Source: Pedobacter sp. BS3 (GTDB lineage: Bacteria; Bacteroidota; Bacteroidia; Sphingobacteriales; Sphingobacteriaceae). From it: DNA of 64,000 nucleotides. The notes under the pieces are model-generated. The model was not told the origin of the DNA. It ran no database searches and saw only the letters and a program-made list of their open reading frames with translations. How positions within the stretch are numbered: position 1 is the first letter of the stretch; every line of letters begins with the position of its first letter. A program made the translations under genes and the position numbers. The stretch spans positions 186,001-250,000 of the forward strand of contig NZ_VTRT01000003.1 in assembly GCF_008274585.1 (NCBI RefSeq). The letters run 5' to 3'. Below are positions 43,006 to 51,774 of this stretch, piece after piece.

Positions 43006-43350
43006 AGCTTATCAGGATTTGAAAAAGCAATTACTTTTATGCTGCAAAGGTACGAAATAGTACGATGTTGATATAATATTAACAAGTCTGTTACTTATTA
43101 AGAACTGTTCTAAATTATTAGCTTGTAGCTTATGGTTCATAGTTCATGGTGGATAGTCCGGAAGTTGGGAAAGACAGAAAAGTCAGAAAGCAATCTTTAC
43201 AATTAACAGTTGATAATGGACAGTTGATAATGTCTGTATGATTCATAGGGCATGGTTAATAGTATTTTTAGAGATAAGAATATAGAAACAAGAGACAAGA
43301 CAAATCGCACAGTCCTACTCCCTCCCTTTGGGAGGGCCGGGGTGGGCTAA
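43006..43350. repeat. Repeat mosaic, second copy of the 23250-23480 arrangement
   Basis: This gap has no gene. From 43130 it repeats the modules of the region before smpB in the same order: a GTTCATAGTTCATGG word with a GTCCGGAAG stretch, TTAACAGTTGATAATGGACA and GTTGATAATGTCTGTATG (43201-43240), a TATAGAAACAAGAGACAAGA stretch (43281-43300), and CTACTCCCTCCCTTTGGGAG plus GGCCGGGGTGGGCTAA (43315-43350). The first 120 bases are AT-rich and hold the ccmE upstream region. Confidence 0.7.
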
Positions 43351-44394
43351 CTACAACTTCACCTGCCTGATAATATTCTTAATGTTCAGCTCAATAATGT
43401 CGGTCATATTGCGGCAGGCACGGTAATTGGCATCCTGGTAATATGTGGCCATGCTTTCCTTCAGTTTAAGAATATTTTCCTGTGTAGTCAGCTCCTCTTT
43501 ACAGGAGACATCCCGCAAATCGGTAAGGCGATGACGCTCACTGCGCACCCGGTGCACAATAGACGACAATTCTTCCTGCTGATACTGCTGTACGGTTTTT
43601 TCAGTGAGATGTTCCATACACAATTTTACCAGGGGATAATTTTCCTTAAAGAACTGCGGCATGTAAACCTTGATATTACCTTCATAAAATTGCTGGTCGA
43701 AATCTATAGCCCTGATGCGGAACTGGATATCATCAAAATCGGGCGTAATTTGTACCACAAAGTTGTAAGAGCGCATATCGCCCAACAAGGTTGTCAGACA
43801 ACGTTCGTTAAATTTTACAAACTCTTTGGCTATACGGGTGGGATTAAAATCGCCCTGGTAAATTTTCCCTTTGTTAAATACATCGCCGGGCAGGCCCACA
43901 ATATGTTCCTCTACCATAGTATCGCCGTCTACCAGGTAATTTACCTGGTTTGGTGACAATATTTCTTCCAGCTCCAGCCCGTAAATCCGTGAGGCGTCTG
44001 CCTTTTTCACGTAGAAATAATCGTAAACATCGTTTAAACGGTTCACTATCCTTATCCTGAAAGGATGCGTGTTGCCAAAAGTGCAATAATCAATCTTGTC
44101 TATATACTTATGCTCAACAATACGCAAATTACCCGATGCCTTTAGCTTGGCATAGATAATTTTCAAGCCATTATGCAGCTCTTCTATCTGGTTGGGAGAA
44201 TAGATAGGGCTCTCCCACAACGTGTCTTTTCCGTCCTTATCTAAAATGGGAAAACTCTCGGTAAAGGCTTTTAGATCTTCGTACTTAACAGGAAACCGGG
44301 CATCACGCTGATAGGTACGCAGGTATTTATGCAGATTCTCGCTTACCGGGAAAATGGGTTTCTTTCGGGATATTTTAACCTCGCTGGCTGACAT
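43351..44394 (-). CDS. Conserved protein of unknown function with kinase-fold-like motifs
   Basis: Cytoplasmic protein of 347 aa with no signal or membrane segment; I do not recognise a named family. Motifs suggest a protein-kinase-like fold: a putative beta3 lysine in DYFYVKKADASRIYGLELEE (Lys130/131 with Glu in the next helix), a hinge-like MVEEHIVGLPGDVF, a catalytic-loop-like GDMRSYNFVVQI (Asp206, Asn211) and a DFG-like AIDFDQQFYEG (Asp231). The spacing fits atypical kinases such as HipA or PI3/4-like enzymes. It is the last gene after a gap downstream of the M48 protease. The kinase call is inference only. Confidence 0.7.
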   Translation of the reverse strand: MSASEVKISRKKPIFPVSENLHKYLRTYQRDARFPVKYEDLKAFTESFPILDKDGKDTLWESPIYSPNQIEELHNGLKIIYAKLKASGNLRIVEHKYIDKIDYCTFGNTHPFRIRIVNRLNDVYDYFYVKKADASRIYGLELEEILSPNQVNYLVDGDTMVEEHIVGLPGDVFNKGKIYQGDFNPTRIAKEFVKFNERCLTTLLGDMRSYNFVVQITPDFDDIQFRIRAIDFDQQFYEGNIKVYMPQFFKENYPLVKLCMEHLTEKTVQQYQQEELSSIVHRVRSERHRLTDLRDVSCKEELTTQENILKLKESMATYYQDANYRACRNMTDIIELNIKNIIRQVKL

Positions 44395-44461
44395 AATTGC
44401 ATGGTTATGTAAGGCTGCAATTTACCAAAATAGCGGAATGAAAAGCAGGTTTTAATTGGAG

Positions 44462-44492
44462 ACTTTGACAACTTTTAGAAAGTTGTCAAAGT
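44462..44492. repeat. Perfect 14-bp inverted repeat
   Basis: ACTTTGACAACTTT at 44462-44475 is exactly inverted as AAAGTTGTCAAAGT at 44479-44492 around TAG. It lies 68 bases upstream of the unknown 347-aa gene (minus strand) and could be a terminator or an operator for it. Confidence 0.5.
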
Positions 44493-44734
44493 TCAAAGTC
44501 TCAGAAAAACAGCACTGGCCTAACCAAACTAAACCCGACAGGAGCGGCAGCCCCGAATGCAATGAGGGCTATAGCGGATGGCGGGGCTATCTTTACCGAT
44601 GACACTACTGTACCTGCTTTTCAGAAAATAAAATCTGCCTGGTAATATTTAAAGCCTGCAGCCTGTCCTAAACCCTTTAATAGCCATGTACGAGCTAACA
44701 CCAGCGAAGAAACAGTGCTGCTATGTTCAAAAGA

Positions 44735-44767
44735 AAACCTCACAGATTTTTGAAACCTGTGAGGTTT
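44735..44767. terminator. Hairpin after the M48 protease gene
   Basis: AAACCTCACAG at 44735-44745 and CTGTGAGGTTT at 44757-44767 form an 11-bp stem around ATTTTTGAAAC. It lies 82 bases beyond the stop of the minus-strand M48 gene and belongs to the same hairpin family as 19441-19475 and 62695-62727. Confidence 0.5.
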
Positions 44768-44848
44768 ACAAGCTTTTAGCATCCTAATTCTTGTCTCTCT
44801 TAACCGCTTTCGACTCACCCTACGCCTTAACCCTTTTACCTTAGCCCT

Positions 44849-45634
44849 CTATTTACCGGTATAATACTTCATCGCTTCCGGCAGGCGTTTCTGAATATCA
44901 GCTATCCGGGTAGCATCGCTGGGGTGTGTGCTTAAAAACTCAGGAGGAGCGCCGTTGCTTTGGCTTGCAGTTGCCATACGCTTCCAGAAATCTACAGCAG
45001 TATTGGGATTATATCCGGCCATTGCCATAAAAATTAATCCCAGGCGGTCGGCCTCACTTTCCTGGTTACGCGAATATTTCAGTAACGCCAACTGTCCGCC
45101 GATGCCATATAACTGGGTCAACGTTTCAGAGCCTGCGGCGCCAAGTAAGCCTCCGCCGGCCTGTGCCAAAGCGGTTTGCGAAGCACGCTCGGCAGAATGC
45201 CCTGCAATGGCGTGGGCTATTTCATGACCTAAAACTGTGGCCAGTCCGTTATCATCTTTTGTTACCGGTAATATAGCCGTGTAAACAGCAACTTTTCCGC
45301 CAGGCATGCACCAGGCATTAATGTCCTTACTTTGAACCAGGTTAAACTCCCAGGCATAATTATAGCGGTCGCCATAGCCGTTTTGCTGCATATAACGTGT
45401 TATTGCGGTAGCTATATTTGAGCCTACCCGTTTAACCCGCTGCGCATCGGTTGTGCCGGTAATAACTTTAGTTTTAGGATCGCTTAAAAACTCTTTATAA
45501 GCTGTTGTGGCCTGCTGTTGTATCTGCGATTCATCAACCAGGCTTAATTGTTTGCGACCGGTAAGCGGAACCGTTGAACATGCCGCCAGAATAAGAATGG
45601 CAATAAGAGCGGGCAATGATTTAATTCTTTTCAT
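44849..45634 (-). CDS. M48-family metalloprotease lipoprotein (BepA/LoiP-like)
   Basis: Zinc endopeptidase of the outer-membrane or periplasmic M48 type, 261 aa. The lipoprotein signal LPALIAILILAACSTVPLTG carries the lipidated cysteine at residue 20. The zinc site is HEIAH in VLGHEIAHAIAGHSAER, with the third ligand glutamate in NQESEADRLGLIFMA. In Proteobacteria BepA and LoiP degrade or assemble outer-membrane proteins; the same job is likely here but not proved. It lies 38 bases after plsY (minus strand) and probably shares its transcript. Confidence 0.92.
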   Translation of the reverse strand: MKRIKSLPALIAILILAACSTVPLTGRKQLSLVDESQIQQQATTAYKEFLSDPKTKVITGTTDAQRVKRVGSNIATAITRYMQQNGYGDRYNYAWEFNLVQSKDINAWCMPGGKVAVYTAILPVTKDDNGLATVLGHEIAHAIAGHSAERASQTALAQAGGGLLGAAGSETLTQLYGIGGQLALLKYSRNQESEADRLGLIFMAMAGYNPNTAVDFWKRMATASQSNGAPPEFLSTHPSDATRIADIQKRLPEAMKYYTGK

Positions 45635-45671
45635 AGATCATATTGTTTGTTTTTTACAAAAAGCAATAAGG

Positions 45672-46319
45672 TTACGAAATTGTTTTTTTAAACAGCCTGA
45701 CTTTTGATTCTTTTCCCTTTAATAATCGTTCAATATTTTTCTGGTGGGTTACCAGTATGAGCACACAGATACACATGCCGTATAATACCACCGAGCGCAC
45801 CGGCGAATGAAACACGAAAATAACGCTTAACGGCAGTGTAAATCCGGCAGCGATAGAACCTAATGAAACATACCCAAATACCAGGAAGAAAACCAGGAAA
45901 ACCAGTACGCACAGCAAAGCTGCCTGAAGGTGTACGGCCAGGATCATACCAAATAGCGTAGCAATGCCTTTGCCGCCCCTGAAACCGGCAAAAACCGGGA
46001 ATAAATGCCCCATAACAGCCGTAATGCCCAGGGCTAACTGGTAATTTACAAATTGCACTGAGTTTTGAGGCCCTGTTACTGATAAACCAATAAAAAAAGC
46101 CAGATTAGTGGCGGTGTATCCTTTCAGAATATCAAGGATCATAACGGCCGTACCGGCCTTTTTACCCAACACCCGGAAGGTATTGGTAGCACCTGCATTA
46201 CCGCTACCGTACTCGCGTACATCCACACCATAAAACGCCTGTCCTATCCATACGGCAGTAGGAATTGAACCAAACAAATATGCCCCGATCAGCGCTAAAA
46301 TTGAATAAATGGAAATCAT
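45672..46319 (-). CDS. plsY: Acyl-phosphate:glycerol-3-phosphate acyltransferase
   Basis: Inner-membrane enzyme that acylates glycerol 3-phosphate with acyl phosphate, the first step of phospholipid synthesis. It has five membrane helices. Motif 1 is GSIPTAVWIGQAF with REYGSGNAGATNTFRVLGKKAG, motif 2 is VFAGFRGGKGIATLFGM, and the catalytic loop fits the family. At 215 aa it is normal length. It is transcribed on the minus strand between nadC and the M48 protease gene. Confidence 0.95.
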   Translation of the reverse strand: MISIYSILALIGAYLFGSIPTAVWIGQAFYGVDVREYGSGNAGATNTFRVLGKKAGTAVMILDILKGYTATNLAFFIGLSVTGPQNSVQFVNYQLALGITAVMGHLFPVFAGFRGGKGIATLFGMILAVHLQAALLCVLVFLVFFLVFGYVSLGSIAAGFTLPLSVIFVFHSPVRSVVLYGMCICVLILVTHQKNIERLLKGKESKVRLFKKTIS

Positions 46320-46374
46320 GCGTTACAATAATACTAAAAACAATAAGCCAGTGGCCCTAAAGTAATCAACATTT

Positions 46375-47229
46375 TTAATTGTTTACAGCCTTTAAGCTCA
46401 TATCCAGGCTTTTAACCGAATGCGTTAATGCACCCATAGATACGTAATCTACACCGCACAGGGCATAATCACGCACATTATCTTCGGTTATTCCACCCGA
46501 TGCCTCTGTAACGAACCTTCCGTTTACCAGCTGTACAGCTTTTTTAAGTGTATCGAAATCAAAATTATCCAGCAAGATCCGGTCCACACCACCGGCTTCT
46601 ATTACTTCCTGCAGTTCCTGCATTGACCGCACTTCTATTTCTACCGGGATATTCAGCTGATTTTCGTGTACATATTTCTTAGCTGCCGATATAGCCGCCG
46701 TAATGCCTCCGGCATAATCCACATGATTATCTTTGATCAGGATCATATCGTACAAACCAAACCGGTGATTAACACCTCCACCGATTTTTACTGCAATCTT
46801 TTCTAAAAATCGCATATTAGGCGTGGTTTTACGGGTATCCAGTACCCTGGTACCGGTATCTTTGATCAACTGCGTAATGCGATGCGTAATGCTGGCAATA
46901 CCGCTCATACGCTGCATGGTATTGAGTACCAAACGTTCGGCTATGAGTATGGCATACAGGTTACCGCGTATAATAAAAGCAACATCGCCGGGCTTTACGG
47001 CAGCGCCATCTTCTATAAAAATATCTAAGTGTAGTTGCGGATCTATTTGCCTGAAAATTTCGCGGGCCACTTCAACACCCGCCAAAATACCATCTTCTTT
47101 AATAAGCAACCTGGCTGTGCCCTGTTTACCCTGCGGAATGGTAGAAAGTGATGTATAATCGCCGGGGCCAACATCTTCTGCCAACGCAAGCTGCACAAAC
47201 TGATGCAGTAATTTCTTAAAGTCTTCCAT
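46375..47229 (-). CDS. nadC: Nicotinate-nucleotide pyrophosphorylase (carboxylating)
   Basis: Converts quinolinate and PRPP to nicotinate mononucleotide in de novo NAD synthesis. Diagnostic parts: LALAEDVGPGDYTSLSTIP, LNTMQRMSGIASITHRI, DTRKTTPNMRFLEKIAVKIGGG, VNHRFGLYDMILIKDNHV and DYVSMGALTHSVKSLDMSL (near the C terminus). At 284 aa it is full length. It is upstream of plsY (55 bases) and downstream of the DUF4783 gene (28 bases) on the minus strand. Confidence 0.96.
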   Translation of the reverse strand: MEDFKKLLHQFVQLALAEDVGPGDYTSLSTIPQGKQGTARLLIKEDGILAGVEVAREIFRQIDPQLHLDIFIEDGAAVKPGDVAFIIRGNLYAILIAERLVLNTMQRMSGIASITHRITQLIKDTGTRVLDTRKTTPNMRFLEKIAVKIGGGVNHRFGLYDMILIKDNHVDYAGGITAAISAAKKYVHENQLNIPVEIEVRSMQELQEVIEAGGVDRILLDNFDFDTLKKAVQLVNGRFVTEASGGITEDNVRDYALCGVDYVSMGALTHSVKSLDMSLKAVNN

Positions 47230-47257
47230 AAAATCGAAGCTAAATTAAGAAATCTCT

Positions 47258-47656
47258 TTACTCTTTGTTGGTTTCTATGCGTATTTCGGTAATAAGAAAA
47301 TTACCCTTAAAGTTTTTCATAGAATATGAAACCCTGAAAACGCCGTTGGAGGTATTGAGTGATAGCACATTAAAACGGTAGTTCGGATTTGAGGTAAGCT
47401 TGTGAATAACTTTTAATGATTGCGGCAGGTGCTTGGCAAAAAAATCTTTCAATATAATTTCTGCCTGCGATTTAGAATAAACGTCCTCATCGTTCAGGAT
47501 GGTAATTTCAACATTGCCGGCAAAATACTTTGCAAGTTCTTTGGTGTTAGCAGTGCGTATCAGATTATTTACATCATCTGTAATATCTGCCGCATCGTTA
47601 GCAAAACTTATATTTCCGGCAAATAATAATAAAATGAAACAACAAATTTTCACCAT
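47258..47656 (-). CDS. Exported DUF4783-family protein
   Basis: Secreted protein of 132 aa with a signal peptide (MVKICCFILLLFAGNISFAND). The mature body is a SnoaL/NTF2-like alpha-beta fold in this family (NLIRTANTKELAKYFAGNVEIT, FAKHLPQSLKVIHKLTS, GVFRVSYSMKNFKGNFLIT). It is a Bacteroidota-specific family with no known role. It sits directly upstream of nadC on the same strand, 28 bases apart, so co-transcription is likely. Confidence 0.85.
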   Translation of the reverse strand: MVKICCFILLLFAGNISFANDAADITDDVNNLIRTANTKELAKYFAGNVEITILNDEDVYSKSQAEIILKDFFAKHLPQSLKVIHKLTSNPNYRFNVLSLNTSNGVFRVSYSMKNFKGNFLITEIRIETNKE

Positions 47657-47743
47657 ATTTAATTTTAGGGTTGCGTGTTCAAACTTACGTTAAAATAACT
47701 TAAAATCTGCACTTGCCCTCATTCAAAAATACCGAAAACAAAT

Positions 47744-47768
47744 AAGGCGGTCTGAAAAAGACCGCCTT
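47744..47768. terminator. Hairpin terminator after the dicluster ferredoxin gene
   Basis: AAGGCGGTCT at 47744-47753 and AGACCGCCTT at 47759-47768 form a perfect 10-bp stem around GAAAA, followed on the plus strand by AAAAAATC and on the minus strand by ATTTG. It lies 38 bases past the stop of the minus-strand ferredoxin gene. Confidence 0.7.
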
Positions 47769-47805
47769 AAAAAATCATTGTATTGACTTTGTTACACACC
47801 AGGTA

Positions 47806-48159
47806 TTATTCTTCGGCATGCAGCCAGGCTTTTTTAGCAAGCAACTCTTCTTTGGTTTCCCGCACATCCTCATCGTCTACACAACAATCAACCGGACATA
47901 CTGCTGCACATTGCGGTTCATCGTGAAAACCCACACACTCTGTACACTTATCAGATACGATATAGTATACCTCGTCTGAAATTGCGGGTTGAGATTCCTC
48001 AGCATCCAGAGTAGTACCATCTCCAAAATCGATAACTCCTCTTAAGCTGGTTCCGTCCGAAAATCTCCATGCTGTGCCGGCATCATAAATTGCGTTATTA
48101 GGGCATTCCGGCTCACATGCCCCACAGTTTATGCACTCATCGGTGATTTTAATTGCCAT
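47806..48159 (-). CDS. 2[4Fe-4S] ferredoxin
   Basis: Low-potential electron carrier of 117 aa with two four-cysteine clusters: CINCGACEPECPNNAIYD and, after a linker, CTECVGFHDEPQCAAVCPVD. The second cluster motif has an insertion of about six residues (GFHDEP) between the second and third cysteines, characteristic of Allochromatium-type dicluster ferredoxins with a negative potential. The C-terminal tail is helical. It is divergent from the acyl-CoA reductase gene 97 bases away, so it may supply electrons to a related pathway. It has its own hairpin terminator. Confidence 0.92.
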   Translation of the reverse strand: MAIKITDECINCGACEPECPNNAIYDAGTAWRFSDGTSLRGVIDFGDGTTLDAEESQPAISDEVYYIVSDKCTECVGFHDEPQCAAVCPVDCCVDDEDVRETKEELLAKKAWLHAEE

Positions 48160-48256
48160 CTTCTACTTAAAAAACTAAATTCTGAATACTTTTGCAGATC
48201 CTTATTCAGGTAACAAAAACAATGCAAATATAGTATCTTTCGGCGAACTTATTGGA

Positions 48257-49285
48257 ATGATTGAGATTTTGACACATAATAAACGAATAACCGCACTGGC
48301 AAACCTGGGCGACTGGTTAAAACAGGGCGATACGGCCCTTGATACACTGATACAGCACACCAGCATGCATAATGCCTGGTTTACCCCTGCATATACTCAA
48401 AAAGCGTTACAGGCTATTGCCAACATGCTAACCATCAGCAATTTAGAACACTGGTTACAGCCATATCCCAATACCTATACAGAGGAACCTAAAAACGTAG
48501 GGCTGATACTGGCCGGAAACATTCCATTAGTTGGGTTTCACGATATTTTGTGCGTGCTGATGTCCGGGAACAGGGCTTTGATAAAAATGTCTTCACAAGA
48601 TCAGCAGCTTATCCCCTATCTGCTTGATCAATTAGTTAAACAGGAACCGACCTTTGCGGGGCAGTTCCGTTTTGTGGAACGGCTTGAAAACTTCGATGCC
48701 GTAATTGCCACCGGCAGCAATAATACATCGCGTTATTTTGAATATTATTTCGGGAAAGTTCCGCACATTATCCGTAAAAACCGGAATAGTGTAGCCGTGC
48801 TGAACGGCAACGAAAACCCAGCTTCATTATACCGCTTAGGAAATGATATTTTTGATTATTTCGGTTTAGGATGCCGGAATGTCTCTAAAATCTTTGTACC
48901 GCAAGGTTATAATTTCAGTACACTGTTCGAGGCTATTGAACCTTTCAAAAAAGTGGCAGAACATCATAAATATAGCAACAATTACGATTACAACAAATCC
49001 ATTTTCCTGGTAAACGGCGATCATCATTTGGATAACGGATTCGTGTTGCTTAGACCTGACAGCAAACTGGCCTCACCCCTGGCGGTGGTTTATTATGAAG
49101 AATATACCGGTTTACCCAGCCTGGAAAGACTATTGAGAGACCAAAGCGATAACATTCAATGTATTGTATCTGAAACACCATTATCAGTAAATAACCAGGT
49201 AATAGCCTTTGGACAAAGCCAGCAACCGCAATTATGGGATTATGCCGATGGAATAGATACCATGCAATTTTTGAGTAGCCTGTAA
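48257..49285 (+). CDS. Acyl-CoA reductase (LuxC-like)
   Basis: Aldehyde-dehydrogenase-fold protein of 342 aa related to LuxC acyl-CoA reductases that reduce acyl-CoA to aldehyde. The segment PKNVGLILAGNIPLVGFHDILCVLMSGN holds the nucleotide-binding helix, VIATGSNNTSRYFEYYFGKVPHI follows, and GLGCRNVSKIFVPQGY carries the likely catalytic cysteine. It is shorter than LuxC (about 480 aa), as is common for Bacteroidota members. It stands alone on the plus strand, divergent from the ferredoxin. The acyl substrate is unknown. Confidence 0.85.
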   Translation: MIEILTHNKRITALANLGDWLKQGDTALDTLIQHTSMHNAWFTPAYTQKALQAIANMLTISNLEHWLQPYPNTYTEEPKNVGLILAGNIPLVGFHDILCVLMSGNRALIKMSSQDQQLIPYLLDQLVKQEPTFAGQFRFVERLENFDAVIATGSNNTSRYFEYYFGKVPHIIRKNRNSVAVLNGNENPASLYRLGNDIFDYFGLGCRNVSKIFVPQGYNFSTLFEAIEPFKKVAEHHKYSNNYDYNKSIFLVNGDHHLDNGFVLLRPDSKLASPLAVVYYEEYTGLPSLERLLRDQSDNIQCIVSETPLSVNNQVIAFGQSQQPQLWDYADGIDTMQFLSSL

Positions 49286-49495
49286 GTTTTACATGCAAAT
49301 ACGCAGGGAAATTGCTTTTAAGCTATTTTTATCCCGATGAACAAGCTATTTATAAATTGCAGTAAGATGGGATATACCGACAGTGTTACGGGTATTCCGG
49401 CTCTGTTTCTTTAAAGGAATCAATCATATCTCAATGCGCAATACTTACACACTGCCAAGTGATGGGCTTAGGAGAGCACCAACTAACCAACCAAA

Positions 49496-50644
49496 CTACA
49501 GCAACAAGCTGTCAATACGATGCGCCTGCACCATAGACCGATGCTGCGACCATGTGAATATGGTAAAATGACCGTCCTGCGAAGCAACAAGCGCATGCGC
49601 ATCCGGCTGATCGTGAACAAACTGCGCTGCCGAAAGATGCCTTGTTCCTCCTATTTGCGTTGAATGCACAATAACCGATTCGCCGCCAATAACAGGCTCG
49701 CTCATAGCAACCTGCTCCACCGGCTGACGCCCGCTTGCCCGGCCGATCTTTGCACCGAAAGCCAGCAGCTCATACTGCGTATTAATAATGGTAGCACCGT
49801 CTACCGCGGTAAGACCGGCCAGGTGCTCAATCTCCCGGTTCAGCGAACTTTGCCGGGCACTTTCGCTGCCGCGGCTTTCCACATCGGTAAAAATCAGTTC
49901 GCTAAGTCCCGAAAAAGTAGGCATTACCGGGTATTGTACAGGCTGTATAATAGAATGCTGCCAGCCGGCATCTTCTGCGGAAACCAGCAACAACGTTCCG
50001 CCATGCCGATGCGCCCGCATAGATACAGCCAACTGGATCAGCACATTTAACGGGTCATTCCACGACGCGGCCGAATAAAATCCCAGCAGATACTTCAGCA
50101 TATCGGGGCAATCAGGCACTCCGCCATTATAAGCATCCACAATTTTCACCTGGTCGCCTTTCAACACCGCCACATTGGTATATTTACCATAGCCACATAT
50201 CCGCCGGTGCTTGATCACCAGCAAACCCGGCTCCGACACATCCAGCACAAAACAGAAGTTCGGCACAGAAAGCGTTGTGCCCCACAAATACAATTCATCG
50301 CCATCCGTCCAGACACCCAAATGCACACCGGCCCGCTCCACACCCGGCGCCAGCTTGGTGAGTATAGCAGGACTTAACGGAATGCGATGCCCGAAAAGCA
50401 AGGGATTTCCAGCCTGCTCCGGCGGCAAAAAGGCCAGCGAGATACGTGGCGAATGTCCCTCTTCCCGGCGAAGACTGGCCCAGAACGCAGCATCGATCAA
50501 CGCCTCAATAACTGCCGACGAGGGTACGGGAGCCCGGTTGCTATCTTCACAGGCAGGGTCGCCACCGGCGGCAAGCCTGTTAAAATGCTCTTCTATCGGT
50601 GCCGCCACAATTCCGGCGGCCTGGTAGGTTGATCTGTAAGTCAT
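49496..50644 (-). CDS. Protein with a C-terminal diadenylate-cyclase-like (DisA_N/DACNV) domain
   Basis: Cytoplasmic protein of 382 aa. The C-terminal part looks like the DisA_N nucleotidyl-cyclase fold: AVDGATIINTQYELLAFGA carries a DGA motif (residues 282-284) and GGTRHLSAAQFVHDQPDAHAL an RH motif (Arg335, His336), followed by LVASQDGHFTIF. True diadenylate cyclases have DGA and RHR; here the third residue is Leu, and the two motifs are about 50 apart instead of about 33, so activity is uncertain. The N-terminal half (about 1-260) resembles what I know as the DACNV sensor-type domain. The gene is visibly GC-rich compared with its neighbours, hinting at transfer. No partner genes are adjacent. 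Confidence 0.78.
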   Translation of the reverse strand: MTYRSTYQAAGIVAAPIEEHFNRLAAGGDPACEDSNRAPVPSSAVIEALIDAAFWASLRREEGHSPRISLAFLPPEQAGNPLLFGHRIPLSPAILTKLAPGVERAGVHLGVWTDGDELYLWGTTLSVPNFCFVLDVSEPGLLVIKHRRICGYGKYTNVAVLKGDQVKIVDAYNGGVPDCPDMLKYLLGFYSAASWNDPLNVLIQLAVSMRAHRHGGTLLLVSAEDAGWQHSIIQPVQYPVMPTFSGLSELIFTDVESRGSESARQSSLNREIEHLAGLTAVDGATIINTQYELLAFGAKIGRASGRQPVEQVAMSEPVIGGESVIVHSTQIGGTRHLSAAQFVHDQPDAHALVASQDGHFTIFTWSQHRSMVQAHRIDSLLL

Positions 50645-50687
50645 TCACAAAGTTAATGGATTCACATCATAAGCCATGTCAGTTATT

Positions 50688-50815
50688 TTTCAGAAAAGCA
50701 AAGTACGGATTACATCGCTTCCGGTAGTCCGGCTGTACGCTCATACGCCTGCAACCTGTCCCGATACCTCGTGGGGCCTTAACCACAAGGCCGGTATCCG
50801 CTGCCATCCGGTTTA
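50688..50815. repeat. Dispersed repeat, copy with blocks shared with 19165-19270
   Basis: TTTTTCAGAAAAGCA, CGCTCATACGCCTGCAA (50739-50755) and the 21-base block at 50784-50804 occur in the same order as at 19165-19270. The plus-strand reading frame starting at 50676 runs through this repeat before reaching the pirin gene, so that early part is not protein. Confidence 0.6.
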
Positions 50816-50903
50816 TTTTACACAGTTCATTGCAGCTATTAATGTTTTTCTTAGGTTTACTTTTAACTTTCGACTTTTAACCTACACTACATTACTAAAA
50901 ATT

Positions 50904-51773
50904 ATGTCGAACATCGGATTGATTATAGAAGAACGGGCAGCAAATATCGGTAACTTTATGGTGGGGCGCTTATTACCCTTTCGCCAGAAACGTGCAGTCG
51001 GCCCTTTTGTATTTATTGACCACATGGGTCCCGTTCATTTAAAAAATTACCAGAATTTTGATGTGCCGCCTCATCCGCATATCGGACTTTCTACACTCAC
51101 CTACCTGTTCGAGGGAGCAATTATGCATCGCGATAGCCTGGGAACCGAAATGGAAATTCAACCCGGAGCCGTAAACTGGATGACCGCCGGCAAAGGTGTT
51201 GTTCACTCCGAGCGGACGCCGGAATATTTACGCACTTCGGATAAAAACCTGCATGGTTTACAGATCTGGGTTGCCCTGCCTAAAGCGATGGAGCAAACCG
51301 ATCCCTCTTTTTCGCACATTGCTGCACATGAACTGCCTCATTGGGAACAAGACGGGGTTACACTGAGGCTAATTGCCGGAGAAGCCTTCGGCAGGAAATC
51401 ACCAGTCCCGGTGTACAGTCCGTTATACCTTATTGAAATTAAAAGTACCGCACCGGCGCAACTTAACATTGGAGATGAACTATACGGCGAAAGTGCCCTG
51501 TATATCCTGGAAGGAGAAATACGAAACGATGGTAACACATATTCGCCCAGGCAGATACTGGTAGCAAAAGACAGTAAGCTATGCCAGTTTGAAATGGCCC
51601 CAAACACCACCGTTTATATTTTCGGCGGAGAACCTTTTCCCGAAGAGCATTTCATTTACTGGAACTTTGTAAGCTCAGACAAAGCATTAATTGAGCAGGC
51701 CAAGCAGAATTGGCGGGAACAAAAGTTTCCTGAAGTTCCGGGCGAAACAGGATTTGTTCCACTGCCACAATAA
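50904..51773 (+). CDS. Pirin-family bicupin protein
   Basis: Metal-binding bicupin protein of 289 aa; some pirins act as quercetin dioxygenases, others as redox-sensitive transcription cofactors. The N-terminal cupin has GPFVFIDHMGPVHLKN, FDVPPHPHIGLSTLTYLFEGA and GAVNWMTAGKGVVHSERTPE, with His residues at the iron ligands; LHGLQIWVALPKAMEQTDPSF links to the C-terminal cupin. I start at ATG 50904 (MSNIGLIIEERAA) because the reading frame upstream to 50676 is repeat sequence. Substrate unknown. It converges on coaD with a one-base gap. Confidence 0.92.
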   Translation: MSNIGLIIEERAANIGNFMVGRLLPFRQKRAVGPFVFIDHMGPVHLKNYQNFDVPPHPHIGLSTLTYLFEGAIMHRDSLGTEMEIQPGAVNWMTAGKGVVHSERTPEYLRTSDKNLHGLQIWVALPKAMEQTDPSFSHIAAHELPHWEQDGVTLRLIAGEAFGRKSPVPVYSPLYLIEIKSTAPAQLNIGDELYGESALYILEGEIRNDGNTYSPRQILVAKDSKLCQFEMAPNTTVYIFGGEPFPEEHFIYWNFVSSDKALIEQAKQNWREQKFPEVPGETGFVPLPQ

Positions 51774-51774
51774 A

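Larger units (their letters stand above)
44395..44848. other. 454-base gene-free gap with hairpins and a dispersed repeat
   Basis: No gene is seen. It holds a 14-bp perfect hairpin at 44462-44492, a repeat-like stretch at 44520-44625 (AGGAGCGGCAGCCCCGAATG, AGCGGATGGCGGGGCTATC) weakly related in reverse to 19165-19270, and the AAACCTCACAG hairpin at 44735-44767 behind the M48 protease gene. Confidence 0.6.

Noticed and set aside
50676-50903. Upstream in-frame extension of the pirin gene
   Set aside because: This stretch is a dispersed repeat shared with 19165-19270; homologous pirins begin near MSNIGLIIEERAA.
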